DNA of 64,000 bases from Sphingopyxis sp. HIX (lineage in GTDB: Bacteria; Pseudomonadota; Alphaproteobacteria; Sphingomonadales; Sphingomonadaceae): contig NZ_LNSB01000021.1 in the NCBI RefSeq assembly GCF_001468285.1, positions 22,111-86,110 on the forward strand, in the 5' to 3' direction. Made by a program: the position numbers and the translations under genes. The notes under the pieces are model-generated. The model had not been told where the DNA came from. It searched no databases and saw only the letters and a list, made by a program, of their open reading frames with translations. This document shows, piece by piece, positions 26,506-35,615 of this stretch; positions within the stretch are counted from its first letter, which is position 1; every line of letters begins with the position of its first letter.

Positions 26506-26897
26506 GCCGCTACCGGCTCCGCCATGCCCGTCGCGCGCTGCGCGATCCACGCCGCCAGCGCGGGCAACAGCACTGCCAGCGCCATGATCCACCATTCATC
26601 GGCCAGCGTGATCGCGCGGTAGATCGCCGCGCCGATCACCGCGCCGGCGACGAGCCAGCCGGCGCCATTGCCCCCCGACACGCGCATCGCGAGCCAGCTG
26701 CCCGCGAAAGTGCCGACGAACCAGCCGATAATCAGCGCGATCGTCGAGCCGAGCGGGATGAGAATCTCACCCGTTTCGAGGTCATATTCGGCGGGGGACA
26801 GATTGTTGCCCGCGATCTGGAACAGATAGACGAGGCCGAAGGCGACGACGATGCCGACCACCGCCGCGATGATCGACCGAACAAGACCCTGGGTCAT
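26502..26897 (-). CDS. small four-helix membrane protein (paralogue of the one at 23514-23927)
   Basis: A 131-residue protein with four hydrophobic segments (~8-27, 48-70, 78-95, 102-120). Same arrangement as the protein at 23514-23927, with the shared core IPLG--IA----WF-GT-AGS, but without the proline run. The start MTQGLVRSIIA aligns with MQNPIVRAIVA of the paralogue. Function unknown. Confidence 0.68.
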   Translation of the reverse strand: MTQGLVRSIIAAVVGIVVAFGLVYLFQIAGNNLSPAEYDLETGEILIPLGSTIALIIGWFVGTFAGSWLAMRVSGGNGAGWLVAGAVIGAAIYRAITLADEWWIMALAVLLPALAAWIAQRATGMAEPVAA

Positions 26898-26959
26898 TTG
26901 GGTGCCCTTATGAAAATCCGCATTGGCGGACGTCCTAGGGCAGGAAAGCAAAGATCGCG

Positions 26960-27694
26960 TTAAGCGTCCGCCATCACCTTGGGCAGCGCGTGGTAAGCGG
27001 TGCTGTCGAAGCCATCGACCATCAGCTGCGCGACGAAGGCGCCGACCGCCGCGGGTTCCTTGATGCTCTGCGGATCCTCGCCGGGATAGGCGCGCGCGCG
27101 CATCTGGGTGCGCGTGCCGCCGGGATCGAGGATCGCGGTACGCACGCCCGAAATATTGCGCATTTCGGCGCCATAGCTCGTCACCAGCGTCTCGAACGCC
27201 GCCTTCGACGCCGCGTAAGCGCCCCAATAGGCGCGCGGCTCGCGCGCGACCCCGGTCGACAGCGCGACCAGCCGGCCGCTCGCCGCGCGGCGCAGCAGCG
27301 GGTCGAAATTGGCGATCAGCGCCTGCTGCGCGATCAGGTTGAGCGTCAGCAGCTTGTTGAATTCCTTGCCGTCGATCGCCGCGACCGGGGTCAGCGTGCC
27401 GAGCATGGCGGCGTTGAGCACCAGCATGTCGAGCTTCTGCCAACGCTCGGCCATCGCGCTTGCGAGGCGCGCGATGCTGTCGCCGTCCGTGAGGTCGAGC
27501 GGCGCGATCGTCGCGCTGCCGCCGGCTGCGTGGATGCGGTCCTCGAGCTCCTCGAGCCCGCCCGCGGTGCGCGCGGTGATCACGACATGCGCGCCGCGCG
27601 CCGCCAGCGCTTCGGCGATCGCCTCGCCGATGCCGCGGCTCGCCCCGGTGACGAGCGCGACCTGCCCCGCCAGTTCTTCAGACTTGATGATCAT
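26960..27694 (-). CDS. short-chain dehydrogenase/reductase
   Basis: A 244-residue NAD(P)-dependent oxidoreductase with a classical SDR fold. Cofactor motif TGASRGIG, NAAM (NAG-like), catalytic Ser in ALSTGVA and YAASK are in the right order. The ATG lies 4 bp downstream of the purF stop, so the gene is probably translated from the purF transcript. The substrate cannot be read from the sequence. Confidence 0.88.
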   Translation of the reverse strand: MIIKSEELAGQVALVTGASRGIGEAIAEALAARGAHVVITARTAGGLEELEDRIHAAGGSATIAPLDLTDGDSIARLASAMAERWQKLDMLVLNAAMLGTLTPVAAIDGKEFNKLLTLNLIAQQALIANFDPLLRRAASGRLVALSTGVAREPRAYWGAYAASKAAFETLVTSYGAEMRNISGVRTAILDPGGTRTQMRARAYPGEDPQSIKEPAAVGAFVAQLMVDGFDSTAYHALPKVMADA

Positions 27695-27698
27695 GATG

Positions 27699-29156
27699 TC
27701 AGACAACCCGTTCGGCGAGCAGCGAAAATTGGTCTTCCAGCCCATGCTCGTCGAAATCGGTGAGCGTGGTCGGATAGTCGCCGGTGAAGCAGGCGTCGCA
27801 ATATTGCGGCGTGCGGTCGCTGCGCTCGGCCTCGCCCAGCGCACGATAGAGGCCGTCGATCGTCAGGAAGGCGAGGCTGTCGGCGTTGATGAAGTTCGCC
27901 ATCTGCCCGACCGTCATCTGCGCCGCGAGCAGCTTGGCGCGCTCGGGGGTGTCGACGCCGTAGAAGCAGCTGTGCTGCGTCGGCGGGCTCGCGATGCGCA
28001 TATGCACTTCGGCGGCACCGGCATCGCGCATCATCTGCACGATCTTCAGGCTCGTCGTGCCGCGCACGATCGAATCGTCGATCAGCACGATGCGCTTGCC
28101 GGCAATGAGAGCCTTATTGGCATTATGCTTCAGCTTGACGCCCAGGTGGCGGACCTTGTCGCCCGGTTGGATGAAGGTGCGCCCGACATAGTGCGAACGG
28201 ATGATGCCCAGCTCGAACGGAATGCCCGATTCCTGCGCATAGCCGATCGCCGCCGGGGTGCCCGAATCGGGGACCGGGATGACCAGGTCGGCCTCGACGC
28301 CATTTTCGCGCGCCAGCTCGGCGCCTATCGCCTTGCGCACCGAATAGACGCTCGTCCCGTCGACGATCGAATCGGGGCGCGAGAAATAGACATATTCGAA
28401 GATGCACGGGCGCGCGGGGCGCTCGGCGAAGGGATGGTGCGAGGTCAGCTGGCCGTCGCGGATGATCACCAGCTCGCCGGGCTCGACCGAGCGCACGAAA
28501 TCGGCGCCGACGACGTCGAGCGCCACCGTTTCGGAGGCGAAAATATAGGCGTCGTTGAGCTTGCCGATCACCAGCGGGCGGATGCCCAGCGGGTCGCGGC
28601 AGCCGATCATGCCCTCGGCGGTCAGGCAGATCAGGGAATAGGCGCCCTCGACCTGCTTCAGCGCGTCGATGAAACGGTCGAGCAGGGTGCGATAGTTCGA
28701 CGTCGCGACCAGGTGGATGATCACCTCGGTATCGCTCGTCGACTGGAAGATCGAGCCGCGGCGGACGAGGATCTTCTTGAGCGCGGTGGCGTTCGAGATA
28801 TTGCCGTTGTGCGCGACCGCGAAACCCCCGGTCGACAGGTCGGCATAGAGCGGCTGGACGTTGCGCAGCGCGGTCTCGCCCGTCGTCGAATAACGCACAT
28901 GCCCGACCGCCGAGGCGCCCGCGAGCTGGCGCATGATGTCGTCGCGGTCGAAATTGCCCGCGACATGCCCCATCGCGCGGTGCGTATGGAATTCCTTGCC
29001 GTCGAAGCCGGTGATGCCCGCCGCCTCCTGGCCGCGGTGCTGGAGCGCATGGAGGCCCAGCGCGACCACCGCGGCGGCGCTCTCGGCGCCGTGAATACCA
29101 AAGACGCCGCACTCCTCGCGGAGCTTGTCGTCGTCGAACGGGTGTGTGGTGAGCAT
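27699..29156 (-). CDS. purF: amidophosphoribosyltransferase
   Basis: A 485-residue enzyme for the first step of purine synthesis (PRPP plus glutamine to phosphoribosylamine). The N-terminal glutamine amidotransferase domain has its catalytic Cys at residue 16 (EECGVFGI), so a 15-residue propeptide must be removed. The PRPP loop VLIDDSIVRGTT is in the C-terminal domain. HALQHRGQEAAGI and GHVRYSTTG are also conserved. It is followed closely by an SDR gene and divergent from hisI (120 bp between starts). Confidence 0.95.
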   Translation of the reverse strand: MLTTHPFDDDKLREECGVFGIHGAESAAAVVALGLHALQHRGQEAAGITGFDGKEFHTHRAMGHVAGNFDRDDIMRQLAGASAVGHVRYSTTGETALRNVQPLYADLSTGGFAVAHNGNISNATALKKILVRRGSIFQSTSDTEVIIHLVATSNYRTLLDRFIDALKQVEGAYSLICLTAEGMIGCRDPLGIRPLVIGKLNDAYIFASETVALDVVGADFVRSVEPGELVIIRDGQLTSHHPFAERPARPCIFEYVYFSRPDSIVDGTSVYSVRKAIGAELARENGVEADLVIPVPDSGTPAAIGYAQESGIPFELGIIRSHYVGRTFIQPGDKVRHLGVKLKHNANKALIAGKRIVLIDDSIVRGTTSLKIVQMMRDAGAAEVHMRIASPPTQHSCFYGVDTPERAKLLAAQMTVGQMANFINADSLAFLTIDGLYRALGEAERSDRTPQYCDACFTGDYPTTLTDFDEHGLEDQFSLLAERVV

Positions 29157-29276
29157 TTTTGTCCAGCTGTGCGGGCAGTGACTGGGGGCGCATATAGGGA
29201 TGGGAATCGCGATTGTCGCCCCCCCAATTTGACTCTCGCGTGACAGCGGCGTGCAACCTGCTCTAAAGGCCGCTCC

Positions 29277-29657
29277 ATGACCGATCTCCGCGACAGCACA
29301 GACCGCTTCGACCCGCGTTTCGACGCCGCCGGGCTGGTGACCACGATCGTGACCGACGCCGCGACCGGCACCTTGCTGATGGTCGCGCATATGAACGCCG
29401 ACGCGATCCGGCTGACGCAGGAGACGGGGCAGGCGCATTTCTGGTCGCGCTCGCGTGGGCAGATGTGGCGCAAGGGCGAAACGTCGGGCAACGGGCTGAC
29501 GCTCGTCGAGATGCGCGTCGACTGCGATCAGGACGCGCTGCTGCTGCGGGTCGAGCCCGCAGGACCCGCCTGCCACACCGGGCGCCGCTCCTGCTTCTAC
29601 CGCCGCGTCGAGGCCGACGGCTCGCTGACCTTCCTCGATGACGATGCGCAGGGCTAG
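29277..29657 (+). CDS. hisI: phosphoribosyl-AMP cyclohydrolase
   Basis: A 126-residue histidine-biosynthesis enzyme that opens the adenine ring of [20 protein letters not shown], the metal-binding Asp/Cys motif [10 protein letters not shown] and [14 protein letters not shown] are all diagnostic. It is a stand-alone HisI without the HisE domain, as is usual in alphaproteobacteria. Its last 20 bp overlap the next gene in another frame. Confidence 0.95.
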   Translation: MTDLRDSTDRFDPRFDAAGLVTTIVTDAATGTLLMVAHMNADAIRLTQETGQAHFWSRSRGQMWRKGETSGNGLTLVEMRVDCDQDALLLRVEPAGPACHTGRRSCFYRRVEADGSLTFLDDDAQG

Positions 29658-30168
29658 CCTCGCTCTCCTGCTGCTGCTCGCCGCCTGCGGCCGCCCGGCG
29701 CCAGAGGCAGGGCAGGGCGATGCCGACAATCCGCTCGAGATGGCGGCGCGCGAACGCGGCGTCGTCCGCCCCGAGGCCGCCGATCTCACCGGCGCCTACG
29801 AACGCCGCCACGACATCGGCCGCGACGCGATGTGCGTCGTCCCCGACGGCGCCGGGCGCTGGCGCTTCGCGCTCACCGCCGCTTACGGCCCCGGGCTGAC
29901 CTGCGAGGCGCGCGGCAAGGTGACGCGCGACGGCGAGGGCTGGCGGCTCGATTTCGCGGGCGCCGAGGGGTGCAGCGCGCTCGTCCGCGAGGAAGAGGAC
30001 GAGCTCCGCCTGCCCGGCAGCCTGCCCTCGCAATGCGACAATCTCTGCCCCGCGCGCGCCTCGCTGTCGGGCCTGCGCCTGCCGCGCGCCAGCTGGTCCG
30101 AGGCCGACGCAAAAGGCTTGCAGATGAAGGGTGATGACGGCAATATGACACGGCCCTGCGGCACCTGA
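29638..30168 (+). CDS. hypothetical cysteine-containing lipoprotein
   Basis: A 176-residue protein with a lipoprotein signal ([11 protein letters not shown], Cys17). The mature part contains six further Cys residues (MCVV, LTCEA, GCSAL, QCDNLCP, RPCGT), which suggests disulfide bonds in the periplasm. It starts inside the hisI 3' end: two ATGs are possible at 29638 and 29644. The size and a WRL-F-C core are vaguely like small beta-barrel inhibitors, but I do not recognise a family. Coupling to hisI is likely; function unknown. Confidence 0.68.
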   Translation: MTMRRASLALLLLLAACGRPAPEAGQGDADNPLEMAARERGVVRPEAADLTGAYERRHDIGRDAMCVVPDGAGRWRFALTAAYGPGLTCEARGKVTRDGEGWRLDFAGAEGCSALVREEEDELRLPGSLPSQCDNLCPARASLSGLRLPRASWSEADAKGLQMKGDDGNMTRPCGT

Positions 30169-30233
30169 TCCGCGGCGCTTTTCCGTCATCCGCCAGCCTT
30201 GACGTTCACGTCAACGGAAACTAGACTCGCGCG

Positions 30234-30665
30234 ATGACCGACGAATACGGCCACGCCCATATCGACACCCCCGACCATCTCGGGCGCGAACAGTTCAGCA
30301 TCACCGACCTGTCGTCCGAATTCGGGGTGACCGCCCGCGCATTGCGCTTCTACGAGGACGAGGGGCTGATCAGCCCGTCGCGCAAGGGCCTGTCGCGCAT
30401 CTATTCGAAGCGCGACCGTGCCCGGCTCGCCTGGATCCTGCGCGCCAAGCGCACCGGCTTCAGCCTCGCCGACATCCGCGAGATGATCGACCTCTACGAC
30501 GTCGGCGACGGGCGCAAGACCCAGCGCCAGGTGACGATCGAGAAATGCCAGGAGCGCATCGCGTTGCTCCAGCGCCAGCGCGATGATATCGACAGCGCGG
30601 TCGACGAACTGGCGCGCTTCATCGACATGGTCAAGAAGGTCGACGCGCGCCAAATCGCGAACTGA
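30234..30665 (+). CDS. MerR-family transcriptional regulator
   Basis: A 143-residue DNA-binding protein. The winged helix-turn-helix (about residues 22-60: FSITDLSSEFGVTARALRFY, EDEGLI) is followed by a long dimerisation helix (~85-135). There are no metal-binding cysteines at the C-terminus, so it resembles LiuR-type regulators of acyl-CoA catabolism rather than metal sensors. It lies 66 bp upstream of an acyl-CoA dehydrogenase gene on the same strand, its probable target. Confidence 0.9.
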   Translation: MTDEYGHAHIDTPDHLGREQFSITDLSSEFGVTARALRFYEDEGLISPSRKGLSRIYSKRDRARLAWILRAKRTGFSLADIREMIDLYDVGDGRKTQRQVTIEKCQERIALLQRQRDDIDSAVDELARFIDMVKKVDARQIAN

Positions 30666-30731
30666 ACCCGAAGCCATAGCCTCCCCGGGCGAGACCTGTC
30701 GCCAACCCCTGATTTTTCGGAAAGATTCGGC

Positions 30732-32534
30732 ATGCCCGTCTATCGCGCCCCCATCCAAGATTCGCTGTTCCTGATCAACGACGTGCTCGGCATCGAACGC
30801 TACTCCAACCTGCCGGGCTTCGCCAACGCCAGCCCCGACCTGGTCGAAGCGGTGCTGACCGAAGCCGGTAAATTCTGCGAGGAAATACTCTTCCCGATCA
30901 ACTATTCGGGCGATCAGGAAGGTTGCACGCGCCACGACGACGGCAGCGTGACCACGCCCAAGGGTTTCAAGGAAGCCTATAAGGCCTATTGCGATGCCGG
31001 CTGGACGCTGCTCACCCAGCCCGAGGAATTCGGCGGGCAGGCGCTGCCGCATGTCGTCGGTTTCCCGGTCGAGGAATATCGCATGGCCGCGAACCAGGCC
31101 TTTTCGATGTACCCCGGGCTGACGCAGGCCGCGGTCGCCGCGATCCTCGTCAAGGGCAGCGACGAGCAGAAGGCGGTCTATGTCCCCAGGATGATCTCGG
31201 GCGAGTGGGGTGGGACGATGAACCTCACCGAGCCGCATTGCGGCACCGACCTCGGCCTCATCCGCACCCGCGCGGTGCCGAATGGCGACGGCAGCTATGC
31301 GGTCACCGGCACCAAGATATTCATCTCGTCGGGCGAGCACGACCTCACCGACAATATCGTCCACCTCGTGCTCGCGAAGACCCCCGACGCCCCCGACAGC
31401 GTCAAGGGCATCTCGCTGTTCATCGTGCCCAAGTTCCTCGTCAACGAAGACGGCACACTCGGCGACCGCAATACGCTGCAGTGCGGGTCGATCGAGCACA
31501 AGATGGGCATCCACGCCAATTCGACCTGCGTCATGAACTACGACGGCGCGAAGGGCTGGATGGTCGGCGAGGAGAATAAGGGCCTCGCCGCGATGTTCGT
31601 GATGATGAACGCCGCGCGCCTCGGCGTCGGTATCCAGGGGCTCGGCCAGGCCGACATCGCCTTCCAGAACGCCGTGCAATATGCGCAGGACCGCCGCCAG
31701 GGCCGCGCGCTCACCGGCCCCGCCGATCCGCAGGAAAAGGCCGATCCGCTCTTCGTCCACCCCGACGTGCGCCGCATGCTGATGGACGCCAAGGCGACCG
31801 TTGAGGGCCTGCGCGCGCTCTGCCTGTGGGGCGCGCTGCAGGTCGATCTCGCGCATCTCGCCGAGACCGAGGAGGAACGCCAGCAGGCCGACGACCTCGT
31901 CAGCCTGCTCACCCCCGTGATCAAGGGCTATGGCACCGACAAGGGCTATGACGTCGCCACCAACGCGCAGCAGGTCTTCGGCGGCCACGGCTATATCGAA
32001 GAGCAAGGCATGTCGCAGTATGTCCGCGACGCCCGCATCACGATGATCTACGAGGGCGCCAACGGCGTGCAGGCGATGGATCTCGTCGGGCGCAAGCTCG
32101 CGCAGAACGGCGGCCGCGCGGTGCAGGCGCTGTTCGCCGTCGTCGACGGCGAGTGCGCGCGCGCCAAGGACATCCCCGAACTCGCCGATTTCGCGAGCCG
32201 CCTCGAAAAGGCCAATGGCGAGCTCAAGGCCGCGACGATGTGGTTCATGCAAAACGGCATGGCGAACCCCAACAATGTCGGTGCCGGCGCGCATCATTAT
32301 ATGCACATCATGGGCATCGTCGCCTTGGGGTCGATGTGGCTGATGATGGCCGAGGCGGCGCAGAAGGCGCTCGCCGCGGGTCGCGGCGACAAGGCTTTCA
32401 TGGAGGCCAAGCTGGTCACCGCGCGCCACTTCGCCGAACGCTTCATGCCCGACGCCGGCGCGCTCCGCCGCAAGATCGAGGCGGGCAGCGAAGCGATGAT
32501 GGCGCTGACCCCCGAACAGTTCCACGCGGCGTGA
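30732..32534 (+). CDS. acyl-CoA dehydrogenase, large (DmdC/FadE-like) type
   Basis: A 600-residue FAD enzyme of the long acyl-CoA dehydrogenase subfamily with an extra N-terminal segment and C-terminal domain. Signatures are GTMNLTEPHCGTDLGLIRTRA (FAD/substrate loop), TGTKIFISSGEHDLTDNIVH, QVFGGHGYIEEQGMSQYVRD, and YEGANGVQAMDLVGRKL with the catalytic Glu region. Relatives include DmdC and FadE-type enzymes; the actual chain-length preference cannot be read. It lies directly after the MerR regulator, suggesting fatty-acid or amino-acid-derived acyl-CoA induction. Confidence 0.9.
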   Translation: MPVYRAPIQDSLFLINDVLGIERYSNLPGFANASPDLVEAVLTEAGKFCEEILFPINYSGDQEGCTRHDDGSVTTPKGFKEAYKAYCDAGWTLLTQPEEFGGQALPHVVGFPVEEYRMAANQAFSMYPGLTQAAVAAILVKGSDEQKAVYVPRMISGEWGGTMNLTEPHCGTDLGLIRTRAVPNGDGSYAVTGTKIFISSGEHDLTDNIVHLVLAKTPDAPDSVKGISLFIVPKFLVNEDGTLGDRNTLQCGSIEHKMGIHANSTCVMNYDGAKGWMVGEENKGLAAMFVMMNAARLGVGIQGLGQADIAFQNAVQYAQDRRQGRALTGPADPQEKADPLFVHPDVRRMLMDAKATVEGLRALCLWGALQVDLAHLAETEEERQQADDLVSLLTPVIKGYGTDKGYDVATNAQQVFGGHGYIEEQGMSQYVRDARITMIYEGANGVQAMDLVGRKLAQNGGRAVQALFAVVDGECARAKDIPELADFASRLEKANGELKAATMWFMQNGMANPNNVGAGAHHYMHIMGIVALGSMWLMMAEAAQKALAAGRGDKAFMEAKLVTARHFAERFMPDAGALRRKIEAGSEAMMALTPEQFHAA

Positions 32535-32591
32535 TGGCGGCGGCCGACCGATCGGATCGATGACCGTTTTGGGGTGGGGAGCGGACGCTCC

Positions 32592-32739
32592 TAATCCTCC
32601 CTGCGGCGAAGCCGTGGGGAGGGGGACCACCCGCAGGGTGGTGGAGGGGGCGACGCCATAAACGTCGGCTCAAGGCCGCCACCCCTCCACCATGCTTCGC
32701 ATGGTCCCCCTCCCCATCGCTTCGCGACAGGGAGGATTA
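32592..32739. repeat. 148 bp palindromic (REPIN-like) element A
   Basis: Begins TAATCCTCCCTG and ends CAGGGAGGATTA. Each arm carries the core GGGGAGGGGGACCA...TGGTGGAGGGG; the centre (~40 bp) is unpaired. It is nearly the reverse complement of the element at 48919-49068. No reading frame of its own. Confidence 0.85.
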
Positions 32740-33040
32740 GAATGACCGCTTCCGCCCGAAAGCCGCCATCAGCGCGCCCGAGAAAAAACCGCTTTCCTAA
32801 TAAATCCCGCCATGATCTACCCTGCGGAATGAAGCCTATCCTCATTCGCAGCGCCGCGCGCCGGTCGCGGCTAACCCCTTGTTCCCGCGCGCGATGGGGC
32901 GTCAACTTAGTCAACTTCCGTCCAGCGCGTCCGGCCCTGTCCTTTGTCTCGCCATGGGTCTTTTCGGGTCGCCCGCCGGTCAGCGACGATTTCACGGAAA
33001 GGGCTCGCAACCAAATCACCCCCAGCGCGTCAGTGCGGTC
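32740..33040. other. non-coding leader upstream of PLD gene
   Basis: About 300 bp between the palindromic element and the PLD start. The first ~100 bp is locally AT-richer (AAAAAACCGC, CTAATAAATC) and is the likeliest promoter region. I see no convincing gene, terminator or RNA; the in-frame extension upstream of the PLD ATG lacks family similarity. Confidence 0.4.
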
Positions 33041-34528
33041 ATGAGCGAGGGTGCGCTTTCCCCGATCGTCGTCGAGGGCCGCAATTGCTGGCGGATCGAA
33101 CGCGCCGACAAGGCGCGGATGATCGTCGACGCCGCGGATTATTACGCGCTGCTCAGGGACCTGATGGCGGGCGCGAAACAGCGCATCCTGCTCATCGGCT
33201 GGGACTTCGACCCGCGCATTCCCTTATGCCCCGACGAAAAGGGGAGGGGCGAGGCGCTCGGCCATTATCTGCTCCGCCTCGCGCACGATACGCCCGGTCG
33301 CGACATCGACATCCTCCGCTGGAATTTCGGCGGGTTGAAGCAATTCTTCTCGCCGGCGATCGTGACGATGATCGCGCGCTGGAAACTGACCCGCGCGATC
33401 AGCTTCCGCATGGACAGCGCGCATCCGCTGGGGTGCAGCCATCACCAGAAGGTCGCGGTGTTCGACGATCATCTCGCGGTGTGTGGCGGCATCGACGTCA
33501 GCTCGCGGCGCTGGGACACGCGCGACCACCCTGACGGCGACGGCCACCGCACCGACCCCGACGGCAAATCCTATATGCCTTGGCACGATTCGACGATGAT
33601 CCTCGCCGGCCCCGTCGGCAATGCGCTCGCCGAACTCGGCAACGAGCGCTGGCAGCGCGCGACCAAGAAGCCGCTGCGCGAGATTGAGGGCGATGGCGAG
33701 AATTGGCCCGACGACCTTGAGCCCGACTTCTTCGGCGTCGACGTCGCCATCTCGCGCACCCGCGCCGAATATGACGGTTATGAGGAAATTCGCGAGATCG
33801 AGCAGCTCTATCTCGACATGATCGCGGCCGCCAAGCGCTTCATCTATTTCGAGAATCAATATTTCACGAGCGCCAGGATCGCCGCCGCGATCGCCGAGCG
33901 GCTGAACGAGGACGACGCCCCCGAATTCGTTATTGTCATGCCCAAGACCGCCGACGGCTGGCTCGAGCAGATGGCGATGGACGCCGCGCGCGTGCAGCTG
34001 GTGCGCGAGATCGCCAAGGCGAAGCACGGCGATCGCCTCCGCGTCTATGTCCCGCACACCGCGGGCGGCGAGCCCATCTACGTCCACGCCAAGACCGCGA
34101 TCGTCGACGACCGCATGATCCGCGTCGGATCGGCGAACATGAACAACCGTTCGATGGGGCTCGACAGCGAATGCGACGTCACGATCGACGCGGCCTTGTC
34201 GGCGAACACCGGGGTCGAGCCGACGATCCGGCGCCTTCGCGAATCGCTGATCGCCGAGCATCTCGGCGTCGAACCGGTGATGGTCGGCCGCGGGTTCGAA
34301 GCGTCGGGGTCGCTGATCGACACGATCGAGGGCCTGCGCAGCGGCGAGGGGCGCTCGCTCGAACTGCTCGACCTCGTCAAGCCGGGGCCGTTCGACGAAT
34401 ATATCGCCGAGCACGAACTGCTCGACCCCGAAAGCCCCGACGCGATGTTCGACGCGATCCCCGAGCGCGGGATGCGCAAGAACTGGCACAAGGGTAGGGC
34501 GTGGATACGGCGCATCCGTGGACGCTGA
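33041..34528 (+). CDS. phospholipase D-family protein
   Basis: A 495-residue protein with two HKD motifs: HQKVAVFDD (His135, Lys137, Asp142) followed by GGIDVSSRRWDTRDH, and HAKTAIVDD (His349, Lys351, Asp356) followed by GSANMNNRS. The arrangement resembles the larger, eukaryotic-like PLDs and cardiolipin synthase relatives rather than single-motif Nuc nucleases. There is no signal peptide or clear membrane helix. The start MSEGALSP was chosen over an upstream in-frame start that lacks conserved sequence. A TIR-domain gene follows 64 bp downstream on the same strand. Confidence 0.87.
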   Translation: MSEGALSPIVVEGRNCWRIERADKARMIVDAADYYALLRDLMAGAKQRILLIGWDFDPRIPLCPDEKGRGEALGHYLLRLAHDTPGRDIDILRWNFGGLKQFFSPAIVTMIARWKLTRAISFRMDSAHPLGCSHHQKVAVFDDHLAVCGGIDVSSRRWDTRDHPDGDGHRTDPDGKSYMPWHDSTMILAGPVGNALAELGNERWQRATKKPLREIEGDGENWPDDLEPDFFGVDVAISRTRAEYDGYEEIREIEQLYLDMIAAAKRFIYFENQYFTSARIAAAIAERLNEDDAPEFVIVMPKTADGWLEQMAMDAARVQLVREIAKAKHGDRLRVYVPHTAGGEPIYVHAKTAIVDDRMIRVGSANMNNRSMGLDSECDVTIDAALSANTGVEPTIRRLRESLIAEHLGVEPVMVGRGFEASGSLIDTIEGLRSGEGRSLELLDLVKPGPFDEYIAEHELLDPESPDAMFDAIPERGMRKNWHKGRAWIRRIRGR

Positions 34529-34592
34529 TTGGCATTTCGCCTGTGACCATAGGCACTTGCGGTGACGCCGCGCCGCCATATGATGACCGGCG

Positions 34593-35615
34593 ATGAGCGA
34601 TGCCCAAACCACGCCCGACCCGGCAAGGCGGCTTTCCGCCTTCATCAGCCACCACAGCTCGCAGGTCGCGGTCGCGCGCCGACTGAAGACGCTGCTGAAG
34701 GAGCGCGGCATCGACGGCTGGCTGGCGCCCGACGACATCGCGGCGGGCACGGCCTTCGACCAGGCGATCCTCGACCAGATCGCAAGGTCGGACGCCATCG
34801 TCCTGCTCTTCTGCGCGCAATCGGACCAGTCGCGCCATGTGAAGCGCGAATTGATGCTCGGCGAGGACGGCAGCAAGCAGATCTTGCCCGTGCGGCTGGA
34901 GGATGTCCCGGCGCAGGGGCTCGCCTATTGGCTCAAGGATTATCAGTGGATCGACTGGTTCGCCGGCGAGGAGCAGGCGGTCGAGCGCATCGTCGCGGCG
35001 ATGACCGGCGCGGTGGCTTCGGCCCCTGCAGCGCCGCCATCCCGCCCGCCGGTCGCGGTCAAGCCGTGGCTGCGCCGCCCGCTGACGCTCGGGGTCGGCG
35101 GGCTCGCACTCGCCGGCCTGTTCGCGGGCGGGCTCTGGTGGACGGGCGGGACGTCCGGCGGCGGTGGCGACCCGAGCGCCGCGGTCGCCGACAATCCGAT
35201 CGAACCCGGCATCTGGACGAGCAAGCGCGAGGTCGTGAAGATCCTCTTTCCCGAGGAAATCGCCCCCGAATATGAGGCGCAGTTCAAGCAGCTCATGGAA
35301 ACCGACCCCGATCCCGAGGATTGCATCGGCGAAAAGGTCGCGGCGAAACCCGATGTCGAGCTGTTCGATCCGGGCAAGCAGTCGGCGTGCACCATCGGCT
35401 CTTTCAAGATGAACGGCGGGCGGATCAGCGGCTATCTCAACTGCAAGATCGCGGGCGACCCCAACGGCAACCTCCAGGTCACGGTGCGGGGCACCTATAC
35501 GCGCACCAGCATGGAGTTCGACAATGTCGTCACCATGCAGACCAGCCAGGGCATGGTCCGCTTCCGCAGCCACGAAACATCGAAATGGGTCCGCGGGCCG
35601 TCCTGTATGGCCTGA
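34593..35615 (+). CDS. TIR domain-transmembrane-DUF3617 fusion protein
   Basis: A 340-residue protein. Residues ~12-135 are a bacterial TIR (TIR_2) domain: AFISHHSSQVAVARRLK, GWLAPDDI, DAIVLLFCAQSDQS and HVKREL with the putative NADase Glu86. A proline-rich linker follows, then one membrane helix (~163-184). Residues ~203-340 form a domain of the DUF3617 type (GIWTSKREV, PEDCIGE, SACTIGSFKMNGGRI, GTYTRTSMEF) with paired cysteines, expected to be periplasmic. The layout suggests an envelope sensor coupled to a cytoplasmic TIR effector, which is an inference. It starts 64 bp after the PLD gene. No helicase, STAND or other known defence partner is beside it. Confidence 0.82.
   Translation: MSDAQTTPDPARRLSAFISHHSSQVAVARRLKTLLKERGIDGWLAPDDIAAGTAFDQAILDQIARSDAIVLLFCAQSDQSRHVKRELMLGEDGSKQILPVRLEDVPAQGLAYWLKDYQWIDWFAGEEQAVERIVAAMTGAVASAPAAPPSRPPVAVKPWLRRPLTLGVGGLALAGLFAGGLWWTGGTSGGGGDPSAAVADNPIEPGIWTSKREVVKILFPEEIAPEYEAQFKQLMETDPDPEDCIGEKVAAKPDVELFDPGKQSACTIGSFKMNGGRISGYLNCKIAGDPNGNLQVTVRGTYTRTSMEFDNVVTMQTSQGMVRFRSHETSKWVRGPSCMA

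Noticed and set aside
30186..32630. 814-codon minus-strand frame opposite merR and the acyl-CoA dehydrogenase
   Set aside because: Antisense shadow with no recognisable domain; the plus-strand genes are conserved along their full length.
33041..34528. Single-enzyme anti-phage PLD nuclease
   Set aside because: Two HKD motifs in one long chain and the overall layout fit lipid-acting PLDs better than Nuc-type nucleases.
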